From Bacteriovoracaceae bacterium UBA6200 (GTDB lineage: Bacteria > Bdellovibrionota > Bacteriovoracia > Bacteriovoracales > Bacteriovoracaceae), in assembly GCA_002422605.1 (NCBI GenBank), contig DISW01000013.1, positions 34,105-98,104 of the forward strand: DNA of 64,000 nucleotides, read 5' to 3'. The position numbers were made by a program, and so were the translations under genes. The notes below the pieces were generated by a model. The model was not told the DNA's origin and searched no databases. It was given only the letters and a program-made list of their open reading frames with translations. Shown here one piece after another: positions 41,267 to 49,384 of the stretch; positions within the stretch are counted from its first letter, which is position 1; each line of letters starts with the position of its first letter.

Positions 41267-41777
41267 GAAGATATTGCTTCTGTAATTTAGCCGAAACTTC
41301 TTTATCCATGAAATTGAAAATCTTAGAAGCTTTCTTGGCATCAATCATTTGAAGAATTCTTACTGCGATCTCTGAATCCTGGACAGAAAGGACTTCAGCG
41401 GCTTTTTGAGGTTTCATGTTAGAAACCATCTCAACTACCTGACCGATACGGGCCTTGCTATCATCTTCATTCTTCTCGACACAGCCAATGAAGTTTTTCT
41501 GGCGTTGAGCGAGATCGGAATATCTCTTTGCGATATCGTCTTCGGTGACTTTGAGAGAGTCCATACGTTTTTGGAGATTGAGTTCCTGGAGCTTAAGTTT
41601 TTCTTCTTTATCAAGAAGCTCTTTGGTCAATTCAGAGACGGATTTATTTTTGATATCATCGACTTTGGATTTTACTTCTTCGTTAACTTTTTTAATGAAC
41701 TCTTCTTCAGTGTAAGTTTTTGAAGCTAAGGCAGAGGTTGCGGCCAAAATAGTAATGAGAATTAAAAGTTGTTTCAT
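41253..41777 (-). CDS. MotE-like flagellar protein (MgtE-N-type C-terminus)
   Basis: A 174-residue exported protein with a signal peptide or anchor (MKQLLILITILAATSALA). A coiled coil occupies about 25-110 (LTKELLDKEEKLKLQELNLQ). The C-terminal 60 residues match the MgtE-N/MotE helical domain (MVSNMKPQKAAEVLSVQD ... AVRILQMIDAKKASKIFNFMD). MotE is a chaperone for the stator protein MotC and is encoded after fliJ in many genomes. Its start overlaps the fliJ stop by 4 bp. The 3' end overlaps the RAYT gene. Confidence 0.85.
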   Translation of the reverse strand: MKQLLILITILAATSALASKTYTEEEFIKKVNEEVKSKVDDIKNKSVSELTKELLDKEEKLKLQELNLQKRMDSLKVTEDDIAKRYSDLAQRQKNFIGCVEKNEDDSKARIGQVVEMVSNMKPQKAAEVLSVQDSEIAVRILQMIDAKKASKIFNFMDKEVSAKLQKQYLLMKK

Positions 41778-42226
41778 TTAAGATCCTTATTATGCTGCAA
41801 CCAGTTCTGAGTTTGTTCTTCAACTTTCTGATCCTGTTCTTTATTATATGCCTTTCGATATTCATCGAAATCTTTTTGCTTAAGATTTTCCATGACCTTG
41901 AGGTCGCCTTTCAAGAGAGCAAGCTCATGTTTTTTTTCTTCAATGAGTTTTTCCTGATTCTTTTTATCACGAAGCAGAAGCTCAATATTTCTTCCTTTGC
42001 CAGCTATCAGCATCGGGAAGGCCTGTAATTGAGAGGCGCGCACCCCTTGGGCCAATGAACCTTCCTGGATCTTGTAGTAGTTAGAAATTTCATCTTCGTC
42101 AGTTTTAAGCTGATCTTCGATGCGATTGAGTTGGACAATAAGTTGCCCTAACTCCATTTTGCAGTTTTCTTCTTTTAGCTTTCTAACTTTTAGTACCGGC
42201 TCTAACCGGAAAGTGTATTTCTTCAT
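41774..42226 (-). CDS. fliJ: Flagellar export chaperone FliJ
   Basis: A 150-residue, almost entirely alpha-helical coiled-coil protein. The start MKKYTFRLEPVLKVRKLKEE is the FliJ signature, followed by long heptads (LIVQLNRIEDQLKTDEDEIS ... KKNQEKLIEEKKHELALLKG). FliJ docks in the FliI hexamer and FlhA ring. It begins 2 nt after the fliI stop codon. Confidence 0.92.
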   Translation of the reverse strand: MKKYTFRLEPVLKVRKLKEENCKMELGQLIVQLNRIEDQLKTDEDEISNYYKIQEGSLAQGVRASQLQAFPMLIAGKGRNIELLLRDKKNQEKLIEEKKHELALLKGDLKVMENLKQKDFDEYRKAYNKEQDQKVEEQTQNWLQHNKDLK

Positions 42227-42228
42227 GA

Positions 42229-43578
42229 TTATCTAGCATTTGGTTCAGACATGCCTTCGGCCTTACGAGCAATTTCCAGCATGCGATCAAATAGTTCATT
42301 GATTGTATAGGCTTCATCCATCTGCTGACGAAGTAAACTAATCAGATCTTCATAGATCAATATCGCTTTATCTACTTTCGGATTCGATCCTCGGGCATAA
42401 GCGCCTACTGTAATCAAGTCTTCTGACTCTTTGTAAGCGGACAGGAGATCTCGTAAATGTGAGGCCACAATCTTATGTTCTTTAGAAGCCACTTTGGTCA
42501 TTACCCTGGAAATAGAGGCCAGAACATCGATTGCCGGGAAATGGTTACGGGCCGCTAATTGTCGGGAAAGCACAATGTGACCATCTGAAATCCCCCTTAC
42601 TGCATCGGCAATGGGTTCATCCATATCTCCGCCTTCAACGAGCACGGTATAGATCCCTGTAATTGATCCTGCACCCTTTTTCGTCCCTGCTCGTTCCATT
42701 AGCTTGGGAAGTTTGGCAAAGACACTTGGGGTGTAACCTTTTTGTCCTGGCGGCTCGCCAGTTGAAAGAGCGATTTCCCGGTTGGCCATGGCAAAACGAG
42801 TAATCGAATCCATCATGAGTAGAATATCTTGATTCTGATCGCGGAAATATTCAGCAATGGTTGTTGCTGTGTAGGCGGCTTTCATACGAATAAGGGCCGA
42901 GGTATCAGAAGTCGCAACCACTACGACCGCGCGTTTTAAACCTTCTTCGCCCAGGTCTGATTGAATGAATTCTAAAACCTCACGACCACGTTCTCCGATC
43001 AGTGCAATGACACTGATATCTGCATTGGTATTTTTAGCAATCATACCCATAAGAACTGATTTACCCACACCAGAGCCTGCCATAATGGCCAGACGCTGAC
43101 CCTTTCCGGCGGTGATGAAACAGTTAATAGAGTTAATTCCGGTATCGAGAGGTTCGCGGATAGGAGGACGATCAAGAGGATTTAGAGGAACTCCGAAAAT
43201 AGAGCGCTTCTCAAAAGGACCTTCAATGGGACCTTTTCCATCCATCGGATTTCCCTGAAAATCGATCACTCGCCCAAGCATATTGGGAGAGATATTGATT
43301 TCAGTCACAATGTCTTTTAAATGAATTTTCGTTTCTGAGTTAATGCCGGAGATTTCGTTATAAGGCATTACCATACAGTTCTGACCCTGGATCGCGACTA
43401 CTTCACCGAGGGAGCGCTCACCATTTTCGGCCACAAATTCCACGTTGGAACCAAGAACGGCACGAGGCACTGAAGCCTCATAGACCATCCCTTTCGAACC
43501 CAAAATTTTTCCGATTTTTTCGTAGGGAACTTTATTTTCAATATGGCGTAGAATTTGATTAAGATTTAAATCACTCAT
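42229..43578 (-). CDS. fliI: Flagellum-specific ATP synthase/export ATPase FliI
   Basis: A 449-residue homologue of the F1 beta subunit powering type III export. The Walker A motif is MAGSGVGKSVL, Walker B DILLMMDSITRFA, and GERGREV carries the catalytic Glu. The C-terminal PKVDKAILIYEDLISLL is typical of FliI. I use the ATG at 43578, which overlaps fliH by 8 bp and begins MSDLNLNQILRHIENKVPYE; a longer frame to 43638 would lie inside fliH. Confidence 0.97.
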   Translation of the reverse strand: MSDLNLNQILRHIENKVPYEKIGKILGSKGMVYEASVPRAVLGSNVEFVAENGERSLGEVVAIQGQNCMVMPYNEISGINSETKIHLKDIVTEINISPNMLGRVIDFQGNPMDGKGPIEGPFEKRSIFGVPLNPLDRPPIREPLDTGINSINCFITAGKGQRLAIMAGSGVGKSVLMGMIAKNTNADISVIALIGERGREVLEFIQSDLGEEGLKRAVVVVATSDTSALIRMKAAYTATTIAEYFRDQNQDILLMMDSITRFAMANREIALSTGEPPGQKGYTPSVFAKLPKLMERAGTKKGAGSITGIYTVLVEGGDMDEPIADAVRGISDGHIVLSRQLAARNHFPAIDVLASISRVMTKVASKEHKIVASHLRDLLSAYKESEDLITVGAYARGSNPKVDKAILIYEDLISLLRQQMDEAYTINELFDRMLEIARKAEGMSEPNAR

Positions 43579-44374
43579 GACGAGATACCTGTTCGAAGAT
43601 CTTGTCGATGTTATTAAAAACACCTTCCATGGACCCATCGATCAAGCCGTTCTCACTCTCCAGGATAATACCGGGATGATGAATCTCCGGAACTATTTCA
43701 ACCCGCACATTAACCAGTTGTCCAAGCTTAGATTCCACAGCATGAATCACTTCAGGCATTTGTTCAAAATTGGCCCTGCCAACTTTTACGATAAGATTTT
43801 TTCTCACGTTCAGTTCCAGAATCAGTTTTTCCAGAAGGGACTCCAGATACACTTTTTCATCAATCTCTTTCAAGATGATCCATTTAGTGAAACGTTTAAT
43901 AAACTCGTAAACTTCCTTACGATTTTTTTCGAGAATTTTGTCAGACTGACTTTGAACTTGAGTGATGATTTCATCGAACCGTTCAGCTTTCTGAGTAAGA
44001 CTCGCTTGATATTCATTTACAGCAATCTCACGACCTTCTTCACGGCCTTTCTCCAGGCCCTCTTGATAAGCTTCCTCAAAGGCCGCTTCCAGACGTTTTT
44101 TTACTTCTGACTGGATACGCTCTTCCAGATCATTTTGTTCCTGGCGGGTTAAACCTCGACAGTCCTGGACGATATCATCGATTTTAAAGTTATTCTTTTT
44201 TGCGAAACTTCTTTCTGTGCGAATTGTTTCTTCAGAGGCAATTTCACGGTCCACAGGCTTACCATCAAGTGTTTCGAATTCAAAAGACTTGAACTGAGTC
44301 TGAGTTATAACATGAGTTCCCTGAAGATCAGTGAATTCAAAAGATTTAATTTCTGCATTACGATACTTTTGCAT
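43571..44374 (-). CDS. fliH: Flagellar assembly protein FliH
   Basis: A 267-residue stator of the export ATPase. An N-terminal linker leads to a long helix with the GxxxG-type repeats EGLEKGREEGREIAVNEYQA at about 115-135, followed by the V-ATPase E/G-like C-terminal domain (FIKRFTKWIILKEIDEKVYLE ... VRVEIVPEIHHPGIILESENG). FliH binds FliI and the C-ring. AAGGA lies 3-4 nt before the ATG. It follows fliG by 15 nt. Confidence 0.93.
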   Translation of the reverse strand: MQKYRNAEIKSFEFTDLQGTHVITQTQFKSFEFETLDGKPVDREIASEETIRTERSFAKKNNFKIDDIVQDCRGLTRQEQNDLEERIQSEVKKRLEAAFEEAYQEGLEKGREEGREIAVNEYQASLTQKAERFDEIITQVQSQSDKILEKNRKEVYEFIKRFTKWIILKEIDEKVYLESLLEKLILELNVRKNLIVKVGRANFEQMPEVIHAVESKLGQLVNVRVEIVPEIHHPGIILESENGLIDGSMEGVFNNIDKIFEQVSRHE

Positions 44375-44389
44375 TGATCCTTAAACCCT

Positions 44390-45427
44390 TTAGACGAACG
44401 CGTCGCCTTCACCACCACGAGAAATAATGGCCTTACCTTTAGTCTCAAGATCTTTAAGCTGCTGAACAATATCTTGCTGGGCCTTCTCCACATCGGAAAT
44501 CTTGGTCGGTCCCATCGCATCCAGATCTTCTTTAAGAAGAGTGGCAGCACGGTTAGACATGTTTTTATACAACTTCGTTTTAACATCATCAGGAGCAGTT
44601 TTAAGAGCGATAACAAGTTTTTGGTTATCAACAATTTTAAGAAGTTCTTGAATACCACGATCGTCCACAAAGATAACATCTTCGAAAACGAACATGAGTT
44701 TACGAATTTCTTCAGCAAGCTCAGGATCTTTCTCTTCAACTCTTGCCATGATGTTCTTCTCAGAATTTTTATCCATGAGATTAAGCATGTCGGCAATCGG
44801 TTCAATACCACCAAGCTGTTGAGTATCAATTGAACCAAGAGTAGAAAGTTCAGTTTTAAGAACATCATCAAGCTGGGCAATGAGCTCAGGCGAAACGAAA
44901 TCAAGGTTCGCCACACGAAGAACAACTTCGGCCTGGAGTCCTTCCGGCAATTTGCGAAGAACATCAACTTTCTTCTCTACCGGCAAGTGTGCGCAAATGA
45001 GAGCAATTGTCTGAGGATGTTCATTAATCAGGAAGTTCGCGAGTGTTCGTGTATCAACAAGCTCCAGCGACTCCAGAGTGTTAGACTGGCCAACATCAAC
45101 GATCTGTCCAAGGAGTTGTTTCGCACGGTCTTCACCCAAGGTTCCAAGGATGAAATCGCGGCCTTTATTTTCTGAAAATAAAAGATCAGAATCTTCATTA
45201 ATAGCAGAATAAAATTCTTCCAGAACTTTCTTCACCATCCAGATGGGAGATTTCGAGAGAGAGGACATGGTGTTAATCATTCGTTTAACATCATTGTCTT
45301 TCATATGCTTAAAGATGAGCTTAGTCGTAGTCGGACCAAGGGCCGATAGCAATATCGCGGCTTTTTCCTGCCCTGATAGAAGTGCATACTGCACATCAGG
45401 TTCTAAAGCTTTATTCTCTTCGGCCAC
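44390..45427 (-). CDS. fliG: Flagellar motor switch protein FliG
   Basis: A 345-residue C-ring rotor protein. The N-terminal domain (SGQEKAAILLSALGPTTTKLIF) binds FliF, and the middle ARM domain includes LINEHPQTIALICAHLPVEK. The C-terminal torque helix contains FVFEDVIFVDDRGIQELLK, and LKTAPDDVKTKLYKNMSNRAA follows. The conserved charged residues for stator contact are present. It lies between fliF and fliH. Confidence 0.97.
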   Translation of the reverse strand: MAEENKALEPDVQYALLSGQEKAAILLSALGPTTTKLIFKHMKDNDVKRMINTMSSLSKSPIWMVKKVLEEFYSAINEDSDLLFSENKGRDFILGTLGEDRAKQLLGQIVDVGQSNTLESLELVDTRTLANFLINEHPQTIALICAHLPVEKKVDVLRKLPEGLQAEVVLRVANLDFVSPELIAQLDDVLKTELSTLGSIDTQQLGGIEPIADMLNLMDKNSEKNIMARVEEKDPELAEEIRKLMFVFEDVIFVDDRGIQELLKIVDNQKLVIALKTAPDDVKTKLYKNMSNRAATLLKEDLDAMGPTKISDVEKAQQDIVQQLKDLETKGKAIISRGGEGDAFV

Positions 45428-45440
45428 AGTTAACTCCTAC

Positions 45441-47129
45441 TTACGCAATCTCTTTATGTGTATCTGCAGAGTGAATCATTTCATGGACAACCTGTGCGGC
45501 TTTTCCAGGATTCGATTCAATCAATGAGATAATTTTTTCTCTCAACATATTCCCTTCAATCTTCTCCGGGTTAAGCTTATCTTCCAGTGAAGGAAGAACA
45601 TCTTCTAAACCAGGAAGGCGTTGATTGGCCTGAAGCTTCTCCAACTCTTCAATCGTTTTAGGAAGGAAATCCTCGATTGATTCCACTGAGTTCTCCGTTA
45701 GCCACTGGATGAATGGACGGACAACGATGAAGAAGAATAATGAAATTATAGCACCGATCATCAGGTACTTTGTGATATTTTTCATGAGTTCGCGGTTCTC
45801 ACGCTCTCTCATGATGGCTTCCATCTCCGACAGATCTTCTTTGGCAAACTGCATGTTTTTAATGACGATTTTATCACCGCGATTAATATTGATGCCCAGA
45901 GAGGAAGCCACAATTTGTTGGAAGTTTTGGAGTTCCTCTTCTGACCAGGCCTGATACTTAGTTACGTTTACTCCGTCCTCGTTCACCATCGGTACGCCGT
46001 TCTCGCCCAAGACTGGAACTTTCTTACCATCCACCATTACCGCAACAGACATACTACTGATCTCAGCAGTCGGCTTTTTCGATTTAGTGACAATCGTCGG
46101 TACGGCCATATTTCTGGTAACAAGAGACTTGTCCACATCATTACGTGTTTCAGGAATGCCAGGTTGAGGATTCTCGCCTGGAAGATTAGAGCGGGCACCA
46201 GGGATTCCCTGAGGCGACGGTCTTACACCGACCATCTTCTGTTCGTTTCGAACTTCTGAAACAACTGCAGCGTTTTCTGAATCATAAGTTGTCTGGGTTT
46301 CAAGCTTTTCAGTGAAATCCATTTTCAAGGCGACTTTTGCAATGACCTTTCCTTCGCCGATAACACGGGAAAGAATTTCTTCCACTTTCTTTTCATATTG
46401 TGAGTTTAACTTGGTCTCAAGAGCGAGACGATTGGCCGTTTCTGTAGACATAGAATCGCCATCGTTCTCGGATAATTTCTTACCTCGAGAATCAATAACC
46501 ACAACATTATGAGAACGCATACCATCAACAGAAGAACTTACCAGAGACTGAATCCCTTTTACTTCATCACCAGTCATCGTTACACCGCGCTCTACATCAA
46601 GCACAACCGATGCTCCTGGTGGTTTGCGCTCAGAAACGAATGGCGACGATTCAGGAATCGATAAATGAATACGGGCGCGTGTCACACCTTTAATGTGCAT
46701 AATGGTCTTAACCAATTCACCTTCAAGGGCACGCTGCTTATTAATTTTTTGAACAAAAGAAGTTGTACCGAAGGCCTGTTTATCAAAGACCTCATAACCA
46801 ACTGTACCGGTGAAGTTCACACCTTTCTTAGCAATTTCAAGACGCCAGATTTCAACCTGGTCTTCCGGCACCATGATGGTCTTACCATCATCTTTAACCT
46901 GATAGTTAATTTTACCTTCTTCAAGCATGCGGGAGATAACCGCAGAATCATCTTTCGTCAGATCTGTGTAGAGGACTTTATAATCTGTCTTGCTTGACCA
47001 GATAACAATTCCTGCCATCGAGGCTACCAAAAGACCGGCCATAGCAATAAGACCTAATCTTCTGCTCATGTCGAGGGACCTAAAGAATTCGACAAAATTC
47101 TGTAGTGTCTGTGTCATGAAATTATTCAA
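45441..47129 (-). CDS. fliF: Flagellar MS-ring protein FliF
   Basis: A 562-residue membrane protein forming the basal MS ring. The two transmembrane helices are at about 24-46 (LGLIAMAGLLVASMAGIVIW) and 455-475 (MIGAIISLFFFIVVRPF). YscJ/FliF modules lie between (VLYTDLTKDDSAVISRMLEE ... ARIHLSIPESSPFVSERKPP). The C-terminal FliG-binding tail ends SNPGKAAQVVHEMIHSADTH. The start is TTG at 47129: AGGAGG lies 5 nt upstream of it, whereas the ATG at 47117 would be 17 nt from that site. Confidence 0.96.
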   Translation of the reverse strand: MNNFMTQTLQNFVEFFRSLDMSRRLGLIAMAGLLVASMAGIVIWSSKTDYKVLYTDLTKDDSAVISRMLEEGKINYQVKDDGKTIMVPEDQVEIWRLEIAKKGVNFTGTVGYEVFDKQAFGTTSFVQKINKQRALEGELVKTIMHIKGVTRARIHLSIPESSPFVSERKPPGASVVLDVERGVTMTGDEVKGIQSLVSSSVDGMRSHNVVVIDSRGKKLSENDGDSMSTETANRLALETKLNSQYEKKVEEILSRVIGEGKVIAKVALKMDFTEKLETQTTYDSENAAVVSEVRNEQKMVGVRPSPQGIPGARSNLPGENPQPGIPETRNDVDKSLVTRNMAVPTIVTKSKKPTAEISSMSVAVMVDGKKVPVLGENGVPMVNEDGVNVTKYQAWSEEELQNFQQIVASSLGININRGDKIVIKNMQFAKEDLSEMEAIMRERENRELMKNITKYLMIGAIISLFFFIVVRPFIQWLTENSVESIEDFLPKTIEELEKLQANQRLPGLEDVLPSLEDKLNPEKIEGNMLREKIISLIESNPGKAAQVVHEMIHSADTHKEIA

Positions 47130-47168
47130 AGAATCCTCCTGATTCTATGGTCACTAACTCATCCTAAG

Positions 47169-47528
47169 TTAGATCTGCATCTTCATTATTTCGCGATAAG
47201 CATCCAATACTTTCGTACGGACCTGATTCATCGTTCTGAAAGCAATATCTGCTTTCTCTACGGCCAATAAAGTTTCATGTAAATTTTGGCTTTCTCCACT
47301 GGCGAGTTTTTCCATCGCCACGTTTGCATCTTGCTGAATGCTATTCACTTTACTGATAGATTCCTGCAAAAACTCACCAAATGTTTTTCCGGCTCCGCCT
47401 GCTTCCCCTACACCTGGAGTTTCAATTCCAAATTTGCCGCCAAAACTATTGTCAGTTTCACGCGTCCATCCTCGGGCATCATTCGTGCCAAGTGTTTGTT
47501 GAAAACCGCTTATATCTTTAATCGACAT
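47169..47528 (-). CDS. fliE: Flagellar hook-basal body protein FliE
   Basis: A 119-residue rod adaptor between FliF and the rod. The conserved C-terminal half reads FGEFLQESISKVNSIQQDAN, EKLASGESQNLHETLLAVEKAD and MNQVRTKVLDAYREIMKMQI. The Gly-rich N-terminal 50 residues are longer than usual. Its ATG overlaps the flgC stop codon. A sigma-54-like sequence occurs on the coding strand near 47475-47491. Confidence 0.94.
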   Translation of the reverse strand: MSIKDISGFQQTLGTNDARGWTRETDNSFGGKFGIETPGVGEAGGAGKTFGEFLQESISKVNSIQQDANVAMEKLASGESQNLHETLLAVEKADIAFRTMNQVRTKVLDAYREIMKMQI

Positions 47529-47968
47529 TAGTTACCTCTTCCGATTTCTAATGTTTTCATCGCCATCTGTTTTGTCGTGTTGATCGCTGTCACGTTTGAT
47601 TCATAAGCTCTTTGAGCTTCAATCATATTTGCCATCTCAACCATGGGATTAATATCCGGCATGGCCACATAGCCTTCAGAATTTGCATCAGGGTGAGATG
47701 GATCGTGTTTATAAATAACTTTATCGGAATGAACCACTTCCGTGGCATGTACCGTTTGGGCATTCTCAGCAAGTTCACCTTCCAGAATTTCTGAAAAGGC
47801 TTCTCTTGCTGGCTCCGAACCGAATACCACCTCTTTACGGCGATAAGGTCCGCCTTCGGCAGTCCTGGTCGTTTGAGCGTTAGCAATGTTAGAAGAATGG
47901 GCTTCCATTCTTTTCCTCTGTGCTGCCAGACCGCTGGAACTTATTCTAAGAGATGATAGTAAGTCCAT
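47528..47968 (-). CDS. flgC: Flagellar proximal rod protein FlgC
   Basis: A 146-residue rod protein. The N-terminal LRISSSGLAAQRKRMEAHSSNIANAQTTR segment has the rod/hook consensus, and the C-terminal NPMVEMANMIEAQRAYESNV helix is the D0 partner. GGPYRRKEVVF is FlgC-specific. It follows flgB by 9 nt. Confidence 0.97.
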   Translation of the reverse strand: MDLLSSLRISSSGLAAQRKRMEAHSSNIANAQTTRTAEGGPYRRKEVVFGSEPAREAFSEILEGELAENAQTVHATEVVHSDKVIYKHDPSHPDANSEGYVAMPDINPMVEMANMIEAQRAYESNVTAINTTKQMAMKTLEIGRGN

Positions 47969-47977
47969 TATTTAACC

Positions 47978-48385
47978 CTACTTTTCAGAATTGATGGCGT
48001 ATTTCAAAATACCCATCTTCTTATTAATTAACTGAACAAGCGCATCGTACATTAGCTTGTTTTCGGCCATCGTTGCCATTTCAGCTTCGACATCCACGGT
48101 ATTCCCGCTTTCGGAGACAACCCCATTGGGATTGTCATAGATCTCAGGTTCTAAATTATTGAAGCCACCATTGCCAACAGTATGATGTCGCCCATCTATG
48201 ACATTCATCTGCATCTGACCGTCCACATCTAGTGCTCGTGCCAACGCCTCCTCAAAATCCATCTTCTTGGCCTTAAAGCCGGGAGTATTCGCATTAGCGA
48301 TGTTCGAAGAAATGAGCTCCTGGCGCATTTCCCGAAAGTTCAACGCTGTGGTGAGCGCATTTAGTGTTTTGTCATTGACGTCCAT
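47978..48385 (-). CDS. flgB: Flagellar proximal rod protein FlgB
   Basis: A 135-residue rod protein beginning the flgBC-fliEFGHIJ series. RQELISSNIANANTPGFKAK and MDFEEALARALD are the N-terminal rod motifs; EMATMAENKLMYDALVQLIN is the C-terminal helix. GGGG precedes the ATG. It is 27 nt downstream of the degenerate NtrC-like gene, so the two are probably cotranscribed. Confidence 0.97.
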   Translation of the reverse strand: MDVNDKTLNALTTALNFREMRQELISSNIANANTPGFKAKKMDFEEALARALDVDGQMQMNVIDGRHHTVGNGGFNNLEPEIYDNPNGVVSESGNTVDVEAEMATMAENKLMYDALVQLINKKMGILKYAINSEK

Positions 48386-48412
48386 GTGGCCCCAATAATT
48401 TATACTTAAATA

Positions 48413-49354
48413 TTAGCGTAGATTAACGAAGTAGCTGGCACCCTCGGCCCGATACTCATTAATCTTGTTTCTTAAAGTACGGATCGAGACACCGAGAATT
48501 TTAGCAGCTTGAGTTCTGTTCTCAGATGTAAAAACCAAGGCCTTTTTAATGAGAAGTTTTTCTGCGTCTTTCAACGACATTAACTTCAGGCCATCTTCGT
48601 CTGTTTCATGGGATGAGAACTCAACCTTGCGCTCGCCGTTTTCAATAGCACGAACGTCAAGTGTAGAACCTTCCATATTAGAAAGAGTTTTGCGAATGAA
48701 AGACTTAAGTTCTGAAAGGTTGTTGTTCCAGTTATAGTCGGTCAGCTTGCGGGCAGCCTCACTACACAAAGAAATATTACCTGCGTGATTCTCAGTGGCA
48801 TATTCTTCAATAAAGTGACGAGCAATCAATTCCACGTCTGTTCCTCTTTCACGAAGAGCAACGATATCGATCGTAGCTCCGTTGAAGTAAGTATAAAGCG
48901 CGCGTGAGAACTTTCCTGCACTAACCAGCTTTGAGAGATTTTTCGAAGTGGTAGCAAGAATGCGTACATCTAGCTCATAATCAGGTAGCTCTTGAAGGAT
49001 AGTATAGATGCGTTTCTGAAAATTCTCATCCAGTGCATCAATATTGGCAAATATTACCGTACCACCATTGGCAACTTCTAAGACTCCACGGTTGAAACGA
49101 CCTGTTTCATCGTCTCTAAAACCAAGAACCATCTTCTCAACGGTCTGAGTATCCAGGCTGCAATCGACGATCTCCAGACGTGCATTCTTTCTGGCTGAAT
49201 TGTTGTGAATATACATACCCAAAACTTTCTTACCTGAGCCAGCTTCGCCGGAGATAAGAACTGGCGTCTTAGTAACAGCAACATTACGTGCAGTCTCCAG
49301 GGCCGAGTTGAATTTGGGATGATTTCCTACAAGTGTTAAACCTTGAGATAACAT
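48413..49354 (-). CDS. Degenerate NtrC-like AAA+/Fis protein without GAFTGA
   Basis: A 313-residue protein with the overall layout of a sigma-54 activator but without key residues. Walker A is GEAGSGKK at 36-43. The GAFTGA loop that contacts sigma-54 is missing; the region reads LGFRDDETGRFNRGVLEV. The Walker B DE pair is replaced (GGTVIFANID, 98-107), and the FREDLYYRL arginine-finger segment becomes FSRALYTYFN. A Fis-type HTH (AAKILGVSIRTLRNKINEYR) is intact. There is no receiver domain. It probably binds DNA but cannot drive open-complex formation alone; it may act as an anti-activator or partner. AGGAGG precedes the ATG. It is directly upstream of flgB. Confidence 0.85.
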   Translation of the reverse strand: MLSQGLTLVGNHPKFNSALETARNVAVTKTPVLISGEAGSGKKVLGMYIHNNSARKNARLEIVDCSLDTQTVEKMVLGFRDDETGRFNRGVLEVANGGTVIFANIDALDENFQKRIYTILQELPDYELDVRILATTSKNLSKLVSAGKFSRALYTYFNGATIDIVALRERGTDVELIARHFIEEYATENHAGNISLCSEAARKLTDYNWNNNLSELKSFIRKTLSNMEGSTLDVRAIENGERKVEFSSHETDEDGLKLMSLKDAEKLLIKKALVFTSENRTQAAKILGVSIRTLRNKINEYRAEGASYFVNLR

Positions 49355-49384
49355 TAGACCTCCTGTCCGTTGTTAGATTGGTTC

